Source: a bacterium
GTDB lineage: Bacteria > UBA9089 > UBA9088
Direction: 5' to 3'
Assembly (NCBI GenBank): GCA_003498085.1
Contig: DNCM01000135.1
Location: forward strand, 1 to 17,948
Length of the DNA stretch: 17,948 bases
Positions 1 through 7,333 of this stretch are shown one piece after another. Each line of letters opens with the position of its first letter. The first letter of the stretch is position 1. The position numbers and the translations under genes were made by a program. The notes beneath the pieces were generated by a model that saw only the letters and a list, made by a program, of their open reading frames with translations, made no database searches and was not told the DNA's origin.

Positions 1-352
1 TCTCCTTTCTTTATCCTTTCTATATCCTTCATATCCCTATCATCAAGATAGAATAATTTCTCTATAGGGTGGTTATGATGTACCTTCCGAGTACACTTTC
101 ACTCTCTTCTCTTCTACCCTTATTCCACAGTTTGAACAGTTAACTCTAACTTTCTTAAAACATTATAAGATAGTTTCTAAATATCCTACCACACCCACTA
201 CAAACATACTCTCTTTTAATCCTGTCTAACATGAATATCACCCTGTCCACATCATCCCTTCTCTCTATCTCCATATCGACTATAGAGAATCCTTGATATC
301 CTAGTAGTTCTGTGAAATAATCCTTTTTTGATGAATTAAGAATATAATCAAA
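1..352 (-). pseudogene. ISL3-type transposase, degraded N-terminal part
   Basis: Reading the minus strand, an open stretch from 352 to 155 encodes a segment containing ELLGYQGFSIVDMEIE and then VCSGCGRIF, followed by a stop. A second frame, 162 to 73, gives KVRVNCSNCGIRVEE and then stops. A third stretch near the window edge reads LFYLDDRDMKDIERI. ISL3 transposases have exactly this order: an LLG...G..V...E opening, a first C-x2-C, a region with aromatic and arginine residues, then RV.CP.CG.RVE. Here the segment between the two CxxC pairs is mostly missing, there is at least one frameshift, several stops and no ATG start. This is a decayed, internally deleted gene. It continues, if at all, beyond position 1. 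Confidence 0.6.
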
Positions 353-388
353 TTACCCGAATAGATACAAACTAACTTTGAATGTAGT

Positions 389-413
389 TACCCACTATAT
401 TCTGTGAAGAGCC
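389..413 (-). repeat. ISL3 terminal inverted repeat (one copy)
   Basis: The 25-base minus-strand segment starting GGCTCTTCACAG matches the usual GGCTCTT start of ISL3-family ends. Its partner repeat is not in the window. Between 414 and 515 I see no gene, no clear hairpin and no repeat; it is AT-rich spacer leading to the promoter at 516. Confidence 0.55.
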
Positions 414-515
414 AAATATTACTGTAAAACTTGAGATCTATCTAAGCATTTGAAAGTCTCAATTTCTTATTGTTGAATAATTGTTTATAAGACGGGGAAG
501 TTCTGGTAAAATTTC

Positions 516-545
516 TTGACTGATTAAGGAATTTTGGTTTATATT
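516..545 (+). promoter_or_regulatory. Sigma70-like promoter of the TPR-PEGA-pilB operon
   Basis: TTGACT at 516-521 (5 of 6 to the -35 consensus) is followed after 18 bases by TATATT at 540-545 (5 of 6 to the -10 consensus). The alternative -10 TTATAT at 539-544 gives 17-base spacing. The first plausible start codon is the ATG at 552, only 6 bases after the -10 box, so transcription should start at or next to the A of the ATG. No Shine-Dalgarno sequence sits at a usable distance: AAGGA at 526-530 lies inside the promoter spacer. This predicts a leaderless mRNA. Confidence 0.6.
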
Positions 546-551
546 AGATAT

Positions 552-2750
552 ATGAAAAAAGTTTTGTTTTTCTTTATCTTTTTTGCTTCTCTTTGTTTAA
601 GCCAAGAAGATTATATCTTAAAAGGAGATCTAGCATTTGAAGAAAGTGATTTTCCTTCTGCAATAAGCCATTATAAAGATTACCTTAAACTTGAACCAGA
701 TGGTGAATTTGCCCCAATTGCCCAATATAGGATTTCAGAAAGCCTTTATCAATTGGGAAGATTCAATGATGCAATAAAGGAGTTTGAAAAACTTATCTCT
801 ATTTACCCCCAATCAGAATATGTAAAACCTTCCCTCTCAAGGCTAGGAGATTGTTATCTCAAACAAGGAAGAAAAGATAGTGCGATAAAAGTATTCACTC
901 AGATTAAGAAAAGATTTCCAGAAACAATAGAAAGCGCGTATGCAGAATCTAGGCTTGATGAGCTTAAAGAAAAGCCACCGAGTCCAAAGGAAATAGCAAA
1001 GATAAAAAAGGCAAGGGAATTATTTAATAAGAAAGCCTATCCTGAATCGTACAATGAATTTATAAGCTTTATAGATGAATATCCAAATTCTACATATACA
1101 CTATATGCAAAATTTAAGATTGGTGAATGCCTTTATTACCAAGAAAAGTATGACGAAGCAATTCCTGCATATAAAGATTTCATTTCTTCTTATCCTGATA
1201 CACCTTATACACCATATGCAGACTACGCCCTCTCATGGGCCTATTATAAAGTAGGTAACTTTGAGCTTGCATCTGCAACTATATCAAGCTTTCTTAAAAA
1301 ATACAAAGACACAAAATATCACCCCTCTGCAAATATGCTTTTTGATGAGATAAAAAAGAAATTTGAGGAAAAAGAGATAGAAGATCTATTTAATTTGGGA
1401 AAGAAAGCGTATAGAGAGAAAGACTTAGCAAAAGCAAAAACATATCTTGAAACCCTTGAGAATAAGTACCCAAAAAATAAATATACAAAAGAGGCAAAGA
1501 ATCTTATCTCAGAGATAAATGAAAAATTGGCAGAATTTGCTGTGCCAAAAATTAAAGCACTTTATGAAAATGGAGAAGAAAAACTAAAGGAGAAAAGATA
1601 TGATGAGGCAATCTCTATTTTCCAAAAGATAATAGTTAATTTCCCTGAGACAGAATATACAGATTTAGCAAGGCTTGGGATTTCAAAGGCAAAGAAAGAG
1701 AAAATTGAAGATGAGGCAAAAACAAAACTTGAGGAAATAAAAAGTATTCCCTTCGACGAGGCAAAGGTTAAGTATCAAGAGATAATTTCACGATATCCAA
1801 CAACGGATGTGGCAAAAGAAGTAGAAGCAGAACTTTTTAAACAGGAAGAAAAAAGTCAAAAAGAGTATGTAGAAAATCTTTATAAACAAGCCCTTTCACT
1901 ACTGCAGGAAGGCGAAATATCCTCTGCAAAAGAGCTGTTTCAGAGGATAGTAATTCTATACTATAATTCAAACTATGCCGACTTTTCAAGGGAAAGGCTT
2001 GATGAGATAAGAAAGAAGGAGGATTCTGAAAGACAGGCCAGACAGTTTGATATCGCTTGGAAGTACTATGAACTTGGCGAATATAAAGAGGCAGTAAGGA
2101 TACTTAATCAGATAACTGCAATATGGCCAGATAGTGTATATGCAGAAAGAGCAGAAAATATCCTTTCTGAGATATCTGGCAAAATCACCGAAGAAAGTGC
2201 CTCTTCCATATTTAAGATGGCGCAGAGCTATTATGAAAACAAAAAATACGATAAAGCATTTGAAGTTTTTAGAAAAATAGTTGAGCTATACCCTCAAACA
2301 AGGTTTGCAAAGGCATCACTGCTTGCTATGGAAAGATTGAATGAACAGATAGCAAATGAAAGGTCAAAGGAAATTTACGATGCAGGAAAAAACTATCAGT
2401 TTCAAAAAAAATATAATGAGGCATTGGAGAAATTTGATAAAATTTTATATGAATACCAAACATCATATTGGGCACCCCATTCTCAATATGCAAAGGCAGA
2501 AATCTATTTTGAAACAAGAAACTTTCAAAATGCCCTCATTGAATATCAAGGATTAGCCGAAATGTTTCCAGAATCTCCCCTTGTCCCTCATTCTTTATAT
2601 CATATAGCCGATTGCTATGTCTTGTTGGGAATGAAAGAAGATGCAGTTTCAACATACAGAAAACTTTTAATCAATTATCCCGATTCAATCTATGCAAAGG
2701 GACAATTAAGGGTAATGATTGCAGAAAAAATAAGGGAGCTTGAAAAATGA
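552..2750 (+). CDS. Exported TPR-repeat protein (YbgF/BamD-like repeats)
   Basis: A 732-residue protein built almost entirely of tetratricopeptide-type repeats. It opens with a classical signal peptide (MKKVLFFFIFFASLCLS, cleavage likely before Gln18), so it acts outside the inner membrane, probably in the periplasm. The repeats follow the pattern A-x-Y-x-LG-x-x-x-Y-x-x-G-x-Y-x-x-A followed by F-x-x-hh-x-x-YP, for example around residues 45-90, 160-235, 340-370 and 590-720. The middle is rich in Lys/Glu and may be extended helical solenoid. I place the start at ATG 552; the frame extends to a TTG at 534, but that lies within the promoter and would put extra residues ahead of the signal peptide. 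It overlaps the next gene by ATGA, so it is cotranslated with the PEGA protein and PilB. Such proteins scaffold envelope complexes; the partner here is unknown, although pilus assembly is suggested by pilB. Confidence 0.8.
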   Translation: MKKVLFFFIFFASLCLSQEDYILKGDLAFEESDFPSAISHYKDYLKLEPDGEFAPIAQYRISESLYQLGRFNDAIKEFEKLISIYPQSEYVKPSLSRLGDCYLKQGRKDSAIKVFTQIKKRFPETIESAYAESRLDELKEKPPSPKEIAKIKKARELFNKKAYPESYNEFISFIDEYPNSTYTLYAKFKIGECLYYQEKYDEAIPAYKDFISSYPDTPYTPYADYALSWAYYKVGNFELASATISSFLKKYKDTKYHPSANMLFDEIKKKFEEKEIEDLFNLGKKAYREKDLAKAKTYLETLENKYPKNKYTKEAKNLISEINEKLAEFAVPKIKALYENGEEKLKEKRYDEAISIFQKIIVNFPETEYTDLARLGISKAKKEKIEDEAKTKLEEIKSIPFDEAKVKYQEIISRYPTTDVAKEVEAELFKQEEKSQKEYVENLYKQALSLLQEGEISSAKELFQRIVILYYNSNYADFSRERLDEIRKKEDSERQARQFDIAWKYYELGEYKEAVRILNQITAIWPDSVYAERAENILSEISGKITEESASSIFKMAQSYYENKKYDKAFEVFRKIVELYPQTRFAKASLLAMERLNEQIANERSKEIYDAGKNYQFQKKYNEALEKFDKILYEYQTSYWAPHSQYAKAEIYFETRNFQNALIEYQGLAEMFPESPLVPHSLYHIADCYVLLGMKEDAVSTYRKLLINYPDSIYAKGQLRVMIAEKIRELEK

Positions 2751-4363
2751 AAATCTTAAGATTTTTATATATCTTCATTTTCTTTTCATCTTTTTTGTAT
2801 GCAAAGACAATCGCGTTCCTTGATTTTGTTGACAAAACATTAGATAAAAAAGGAGAGGAAGAATTAAGACTCGTCATATCAACTCTTTTCCCGTCGGAAA
2901 GGTTTACTATGGTAGATAGGGAAAAAGTAAAGAAAAGGCTTCCTTTATCAATTCAGAGAGAGCTTGGGACAATCACTCCTGAGATAGCATGGACGATTGG
3001 TGAGGTGCTTGAATGTGATATTATTGCTATTGGAAGTATAGAGGGATCATTAGAGCAAAAATTCATAAATTTCCATTTTATCGAGACATCAATAAAAAAA
3101 GATCCTGATTTACCTCTTTTTATCTTGGATTTATTCCTCTCGCACTTTGGAGTAAGCACAAGGGTTGAAAAAATCATAACCTCATCTGACTTTACTATTC
3201 CACTATCAAGAAAAGACGGAATAAAACTTGGCGATAGATTTGATGTAATTAGGAATCAGAAGAAGATAGGCGAAGGACAGATTGTGTCGGTTGAACCAAA
3301 TAGATCTTATATTTCCCTTTCATACGGAAAAGTTTCTTTGTTTGACATTATAAGGAAATCCTGTTTTGAAGCAAGAAAGACAAAAGAGTTTCTCCTTATA
3401 GACACAAAGCCAAAGGGAAATGTTTTTTGGAAGAAAAAAGAGATAGGGATTAGTCCAATTTTGATAAATGATAGGATTGAAGGCGAACTTACCATTAAAA
3501 AAGAAGGGTTTTATGATAGAAGGTGTGATGTTTATCTACCCTACCATCCATATTCATCTATTGATCTCTGCCTTTTTCTTTCAACACTTAAGGTCTCTGA
3601 AAAAAGGCCGTCATCACTACTTGTCTCATCACAACCAGAGAATGCAGAAGTCTTTATCAATGAAAAGCTCTTTGGTGTTACGCCTGTTTTTATCACAAAT
3701 ATTGACGATGGTGTCTATGAGCTTGTTGTAAAAAAGGATGGATTTGAATCACATAGCCAGAAAGTCCTTGTAGAGGGGGATGTTGAGATAAAAGTAGACC
3801 TTTATTCGGTTACAATTCCAAAACCACCCGTTATAAAAAAAGAAGAAAAGCGCCTCTCTGAACTTATCTTCCTTGAAACAGCCTACTGTCTAAAACAAGG
3901 TGAGCTTGAAATTGGTCTTGTTTACCCCAAGTTATTTATCTTAAGGATGGGACTTCCATCAAAATTAAAGACAGAGATTAGGTTTTATGGAATTGGCTTT
4001 GGAATGAAGTATAATATTTTTGACTATTTAGGCATTGATGTTTATTATCAAACTTATAATATGAAAAAGAATAAAAAAGAAGATAAAAAAGGATTCTGGT
4101 TAATAGGAAATCTTCCATCAAGGCTCTTTAATCTTCATCTTGGAGGAGGCTATAGTGGGGCAGAGTCTAGTAAATTGCGTTATTTCCTTGGAATAGATGT
4201 TCCTATAAAAGAAAAATTAAATATCTTGGTAGAATTAGAAAAAGAAGAAGGATTTGGGTTTGGTTTTTACAGATCTTCCTTTCTTTTTGATGCAAAACTT
4301 GGAATGGGGGTAAAAGATAAAAAAATAAATTTTAGTGGAGGAATATATATTAAAAAATTATGA
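2747..4363 (+). CDS. CsgG-like / double PEGA / beta-barrel envelope protein
   Basis: A 538-residue exported protein with a signal peptide cleaved near LYA-K20. Residues 20-100 read like the N-terminal CsgG/FlgT-type alpha-beta domain (IAFLDF..., then a VDREK motif, then ELG and the CDIIAIGSIEG strand). Residues 150-205 resemble a small beta domain with KDGIKLGDRFDVIR. Two PEGA-type domains follow, at about 216-265 (TKPKGNVFW...GISPI) and 289-352 (SQPENAEVFINEKLFGVTP...VKKDGF). The last 165 residues alternate hydrophobic and polar residues with many Gly and aromatics, like an outer-membrane beta-barrel strand set. The start is ATGA-coupled to the TPR gene and the end is ATGA-coupled to pilB. 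It is probably an outer-membrane or periplasmic surface-structure component; no specific function is recognised. Confidence 0.65.
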   Translation: MKILRFLYIFIFFSSFLYAKTIAFLDFVDKTLDKKGEEELRLVISTLFPSERFTMVDREKVKKRLPLSIQRELGTITPEIAWTIGEVLECDIIAIGSIEGSLEQKFINFHFIETSIKKDPDLPLFILDLFLSHFGVSTRVEKIITSSDFTIPLSRKDGIKLGDRFDVIRNQKKIGEGQIVSVEPNRSYISLSYGKVSLFDIIRKSCFEARKTKEFLLIDTKPKGNVFWKKKEIGISPILINDRIEGELTIKKEGFYDRRCDVYLPYHPYSSIDLCLFLSTLKVSEKRPSSLLVSSQPENAEVFINEKLFGVTPVFITNIDDGVYELVVKKDGFESHSQKVLVEGDVEIKVDLYSVTIPKPPVIKKEEKRLSELIFLETAYCLKQGELEIGLVYPKLFILRMGLPSKLKTEIRFYGIGFGMKYNIFDYLGIDVYYQTYNMKKNKKEDKKGFWLIGNLPSRLFNLHLGGGYSGAESSKLRYFLGIDVPIKEKLNILVELEKEEGFGFGFYRSSFLFDAKLGMGVKDKKINFSGGIYIKKL

Positions 4364-6051
4364 TTAGAACCAAAAAAAAGCTTGGTGATATGCTTCTTAA
4401 GGCAGGGATCATCACCCAAGAACAGCTTGATAATGCCCTTTCAGAAAAAAAGCCAGGCGAGAGGGTTGGAAGGACTTTGACGAGGCTTGGATTTGTCTCT
4501 GAAGAAACAATACTGAACTTCCTTGCCTCCCAAATGGGTATTCCATATATAGATCTAGACAATGTAGAGATAGAAAGGTTTGGAAGGGTCTTAAGAAACG
4601 AAGTTCTTGAACCAGTTGTAAGGCGCCATCTTGCCCTTCCAATATCTATGTCTGATGAAGTTTTAACCGTTGCCATGGCAGACCCACTAGATGTTATTGC
4701 AATAGATGATATAAGAAGGATAACAGGATGCAAGATAAGGGCTGTTGTCTCATCAGAGGAGAAGATAAAACAAGCAATCGATAAGTACTACAAAAAAACA
4801 GAGACTATGGAGGAGATCTTGGCATCTGTTGATGTCAGGGCTATTGAGGTTTTAAAGGAAGAAGAGGCAATCGACCTCGATAAGATGAAGGAAGAAGGAG
4901 AAGCAATAGGCATAATCAGGCTTGTGAATCATCTCCTCTCTACCGCTGTTGAACTAGGTGCATCAGATATCCATATTGAACCATATGAGGACGAATTAAG
5001 AGTAAGATATAGGATCGATGGAGTCCTTCATGAGATGTTTTCGCCACCAAAGACACTCCACAGGGCAGTAATTTCAAGGTTTAAGATAATATCTGGCTTA
5101 AACATTGCGGAAAGGAGACTACCACAAGATGGCAGATGTTCTATAAGACTGAAAGAAAAAGAGGCAGACATGAGAGTCTCTGTTGTTCCAACATCTTATG
5201 GAGAAAAAGTTGTTGCAAGAATTCTTGACCCATCGTCGCTATGTCTTGACTTAACAAAACTTGGCTTTTCAAAAAAACTTCTTTCGCTCTATGAAGAGAA
5301 GATAAAAGAACCGCATGGAATCATCCTCATAACAGGACCAACAGGATGTGGAAAAACAACAACCTTATATTCGACCCTAAGAACGATAAATACTCCTGAT
5401 AAAAATATCCTAACTGTTGAAGACCCTGTTGAGTATAAAATAAAAGGACTCAACCAGACACAGGCAAGACCAGAAATTGGGCTTGATTTTCCAACAACTT
5501 TAAGGTCTTTCTTAAGACAGGATCCAGATATATTGTTTGTTGGTGAAGTAAGGGATAAAGAAACAGCAGAGGTTGCAATAAATGCCGCTTTAACAGGCCA
5601 TTTAGTCTTTTCAACCCTACATACAAATGACTCTGTTGGTGCGATCGTTAGGCTTCAGAATATGGGTGTCGAACCATTCCTTATTGCATCAACTCTAATT
5701 CTATCTGTTGCCCAAAGACTTATTAGAAAGATCTGTCCAGAATGTAAAATTCCTTATAAACCCCAAAGTTCATTTTACAGATTCTTTGATATCCCAGAAG
5801 ACATCCAGTTTTTTAAAGGGGCAGGATGTAAGAAATGTAGCCAAATAGGTTATAAAGGAAGAATTGGCATATTTGAATTACTTGATATTGATAGTGAGAT
5901 TGCCGATCTTATCACCGACAGAGAGCCTGGTTCAAGGATAATGGAGACTGCAATAGAAAAAGGACTTACTACATTGAAAGATTCGGCAAGGGAAAAAGTA
6001 TTAGAAGGGATAACAGCGCCAGAGGAGGCAATGAGGGTTGTCGCTGGATAA
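4360..6051 (+). CDS. pilB: Type IV pilus / type II secretion assembly ATPase PilB (GspE family)
   Basis: Full-length hexameric motor ATPase of 563 residues, the usual PilB size. Residues about 10-145 form an MshEN-type N-terminal domain, a fold known to bind c-di-GMP in some relatives. The ATPase core shows Walker A GPTGCGKT at 326-333, Asp-box residues around 388-390, Walker B-type ILFVGE ending at Glu396, and the His box STLHTND with His421. A zinc-binding pair CPEC...CKKC follows, as is standard in PilB/GspE. The start is ATGA-coupled to the upstream PEGA protein, and a run of eight A residues lies just after the start codon. PilB powers pilin polymerisation at the inner membrane; no pilC, pilT or pilin gene is in the window. 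GspE is the alternative name; PilB is preferred because of MshEN and length. Confidence 0.88.
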   Translation: MIRTKKKLGDMLLKAGIITQEQLDNALSEKKPGERVGRTLTRLGFVSEETILNFLASQMGIPYIDLDNVEIERFGRVLRNEVLEPVVRRHLALPISMSDEVLTVAMADPLDVIAIDDIRRITGCKIRAVVSSEEKIKQAIDKYYKKTETMEEILASVDVRAIEVLKEEEAIDLDKMKEEGEAIGIIRLVNHLLSTAVELGASDIHIEPYEDELRVRYRIDGVLHEMFSPPKTLHRAVISRFKIISGLNIAERRLPQDGRCSIRLKEKEADMRVSVVPTSYGEKVVARILDPSSLCLDLTKLGFSKKLLSLYEEKIKEPHGIILITGPTGCGKTTTLYSTLRTINTPDKNILTVEDPVEYKIKGLNQTQARPEIGLDFPTTLRSFLRQDPDILFVGEVRDKETAEVAINAALTGHLVFSTLHTNDSVGAIVRLQNMGVEPFLIASTLILSVAQRLIRKICPECKIPYKPQSSFYRFFDIPEDIQFFKGAGCKKCSQIGYKGRIGIFELLDIDSEIADLITDREPGSRIMETAIEKGLTTLKDSAREKVLEGITAPEEAMRVVAG

Positions 6052-6055
6052 ATAT

Positions 6056-6083
6056 TTGAAGAATAAAAAATATATGTTATAAT
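6056..6083 (+). promoter_or_regulatory. Promoter of the cyclase-ketosynthase operon
   Basis: TTGAAG at 6056-6061 (4 of 6), a 16-base spacer, then a perfect TATAAT at 6078-6083 preceded by TGT, giving an extended -10 element. The ATG at 6091 follows after 7 bases, so +1 should fall on or beside the start codon, again predicting a leaderless mRNA. An A/T-only inverted repeat (AAAATAT at 6067-6073 and ATATTTT at 6082-6088) straddles the -10 box. It might be an operator but could equally be chance in AT-rich DNA. This promoter separates the biosynthetic operon from pilB. Confidence 0.6.
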
Positions 6084-6090
6084 ATTTTCA

Positions 6091-6924
6091 ATGGGCTGTG
6101 AAATAATTGACTTAAGCCTTTCTATTTCTCCTGTTGGTCCAGAACATGACCAGCCAAAGATTAAGTATACAGATCATAAAAAAGGTGCTTTTCTGCTTGG
6201 TCTAGCAGGCCTTCTTTATAAGAAAGAATCATTATTAAAACGTTTATTTCTTTGGCTTATTGGCAAATATAGAATAAAAACTGATGAATGGCCTGATGGG
6301 ATGGCACTTGCCTTTGAAGATGTACGAATGGATACACACGCAGGAACACACCTAGATGCACCATGGCATTTTGGGCCAACATCAGAAGGGAAAAGAGCAA
6401 AGACAATAGATGAAATCCCTTTAGAATGGTGTTTCTCTGATGGAGTTATTTTGGATATGAGGGAGAAAGAACCGGGTTCTCTTATAAGCCCTCTTGATAT
6501 CGAAAATGCATTACAAAAGATTGGCTATCAAATCAAACCCTACGATATTGTATTGATCATGACAGGAGCTGATAAATATTCAAAAGAAAAAAGATACCTT
6601 ACAGATTATCCAGCGCTTAGCCAAGAGGCGGTATTTTGGCTCATAGATAAAGGAATAAAAATCATTGGTATAGATAGTGTTGGTTTTGATAGGGGTTGGG
6701 GGATGATGTTTTCCGATTATATAAAAACAAGAGATAAATCATCACTTTGGCCAGCACACTTTGCAGGAAGAAAAAGAGAATACTGCCATATAGAGAAGAT
6801 GGCAAACATTAATAAGATTCCAAAACCATATGGTTTCAAGGTTGCCTGTTTTCCTGTAAAGGTAGAAAGAGGAAGTGCTGGATGGTGTAGGGCTGTTGCA
6901 ATTTTAGATGAAAACAGAGAATAG
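6091..6924 (+). CDS. PF04199-type metal-dependent cyclase/hydrolase
   Basis: A 277-residue soluble protein of the 'putative cyclase' superfamily, which includes kynurenine formamidase and proteins from polyketide clusters. The diagnostic metal motif HxGTHxDxPxH is intact at His83, His87, Asp89 and His93 (THAGTHLDAPWHF). The downstream DIVLIMTGAD strand, the IIGIDSVGFD segment and the C-terminal CHIEKMANI...GSAGWCRAVAIL block fit the family. Residues 30-70 carry an extra Lys-rich segment (LYKKESLLKRLFLWLIGKY) that I do not recall from short family members and that may touch the membrane. It is the first gene of an operon with a ketosynthase, SRPBCC proteins and methyltransferases, which favours a role in cyclising or hydrolysing a polyketide-like intermediate over kynurenine breakdown. 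The substrate is unknown. Confidence 0.75.
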   Translation: MGCEIIDLSLSISPVGPEHDQPKIKYTDHKKGAFLLGLAGLLYKKESLLKRLFLWLIGKYRIKTDEWPDGMALAFEDVRMDTHAGTHLDAPWHFGPTSEGKRAKTIDEIPLEWCFSDGVILDMREKEPGSLISPLDIENALQKIGYQIKPYDIVLIMTGADKYSKEKRYLTDYPALSQEAVFWLIDKGIKIIGIDSVGFDRGWGMMFSDYIKTRDKSSLWPAHFAGRKREYCHIEKMANINKIPKPYGFKVACFPVKVERGSAGWCRAVAILDENRE

Positions 6925-7333
6925 AATTACAATTGAAGAAAGGAAAGATAAGGTATTTTCTTTTGTTTCTGACTTTGAATCCTGGCCTAAGTTTATCCCT
7001 ACTTACAAAGAGGTTAAAATCATAGAAAGGGATGGAAATAAAATGACTATAGAAAGAAAAGGAGAGGTAAAAGGAAAAGAGGTATTTTGGAAATCAGAGA
7101 CAGAGTTAATACCGCCAAACCTTATAAAATCAAAACAGGTTGTAGGACCAATACCAAATATGGAAATCGAATGGCACTTCGTTGAAAAAGAAGGAAAAAC
7201 AGAGATTCTTCTTGTTCATAAATTTAGGCATAAAATTCCTATAATTGGAGATTTAATTGCAAAGATAATCATCAAAAAAATGGCACAGGAAACATTGGAA
7301 GCAATAAAAAAGGAGTGCGAGAAAAAAGAATAA
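6908..7333 (+). CDS. SRPBCC-fold protein, polyketide cyclase/aromatase-like (copy 1)
   Basis: A 141-residue START/SRPBCC (polyketide cyclase/dehydrase, CoqD-like) protein. The N-terminal part VFSFVSDFESWPKFIPTYKEVKI is the classic opening, in which a W-x-x-F-x-P turn precedes the first long strand. The C-terminal helix follows LVHKFRHKIPIIGDLI. The fold provides a closed hydrophobic cavity for lipids or polyketide chains, and in aromatic polyketide pathways it performs ring closure and dehydration. It overlaps the upstream cyclase gene by 17 bases and ends in TAATG with the ketosynthase fusion gene, so the three are translationally coupled. A clear paralogue lies at 10930-11352. An alternative role is as a carrier or membrane-lipid binding protein, because many SRPBCC proteins are not enzymes. 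Confidence 0.75.
   Translation: MKTENRITIEERKDKVFSFVSDFESWPKFIPTYKEVKIIERDGNKMTIERKGEVKGKEVFWKSETELIPPNLIKSKQVVGPIPNMEIEWHFVEKEGKTEILLVHKFRHKIPIIGDLIAKIIIKKMAQETLEAIKKECEKKE

Larger units (their letters stand above)
1..413 (-). mobile_element. Left end of a decayed ISL3-family insertion sequence
   Basis: The minus strand from 413 downward begins with GGCTCTTCACAG, the typical start of ISL3-family terminal inverted repeats, and continues AT-rich to about 389. About 60 bases further in comes a broken transposase reading frame with ISL3-like N-terminal features. The other end of the element lies left of position 1 or is lost, so length and target duplication cannot be read. ISL3 elements normally make 8-bp target duplications, and the candidate flank here is AAATATTA at 414-421. 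The element must be inactive in this copy because the transposase is frameshifted. Family assignment rests on my recognition of the terminal repeat and the zinc-finger-like motifs. Confidence 0.65.

Noticed and set aside
534..551. TTG start for the first TPR protein
   Set aside because: It lies inside the promoter spacer and would put six residues ahead of a normal signal peptide; ATG 552 fits better.
4372..4379. Run of eight A residues seven codons into pilB, a possible slippage or phase-variation site
   Set aside because: Poly-A tracts are common in this AT-rich sequence, often as Lys codons, and nothing else points to phase variation.
6067..6088. AAAATAT/ATATTTT dyad as an operator
   Set aside because: It consists only of A and T in an AT-rich promoter and could easily be chance; noted with the promoter but not called separately.
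7315..7332. GTG start for the PocR-GGDEF-KS protein
   Set aside because: ATG 7333 forms a TAATG coupling with the upstream stop, as seen at dnaX; the GTG has its AAGGAG directly adjacent, too close to use.
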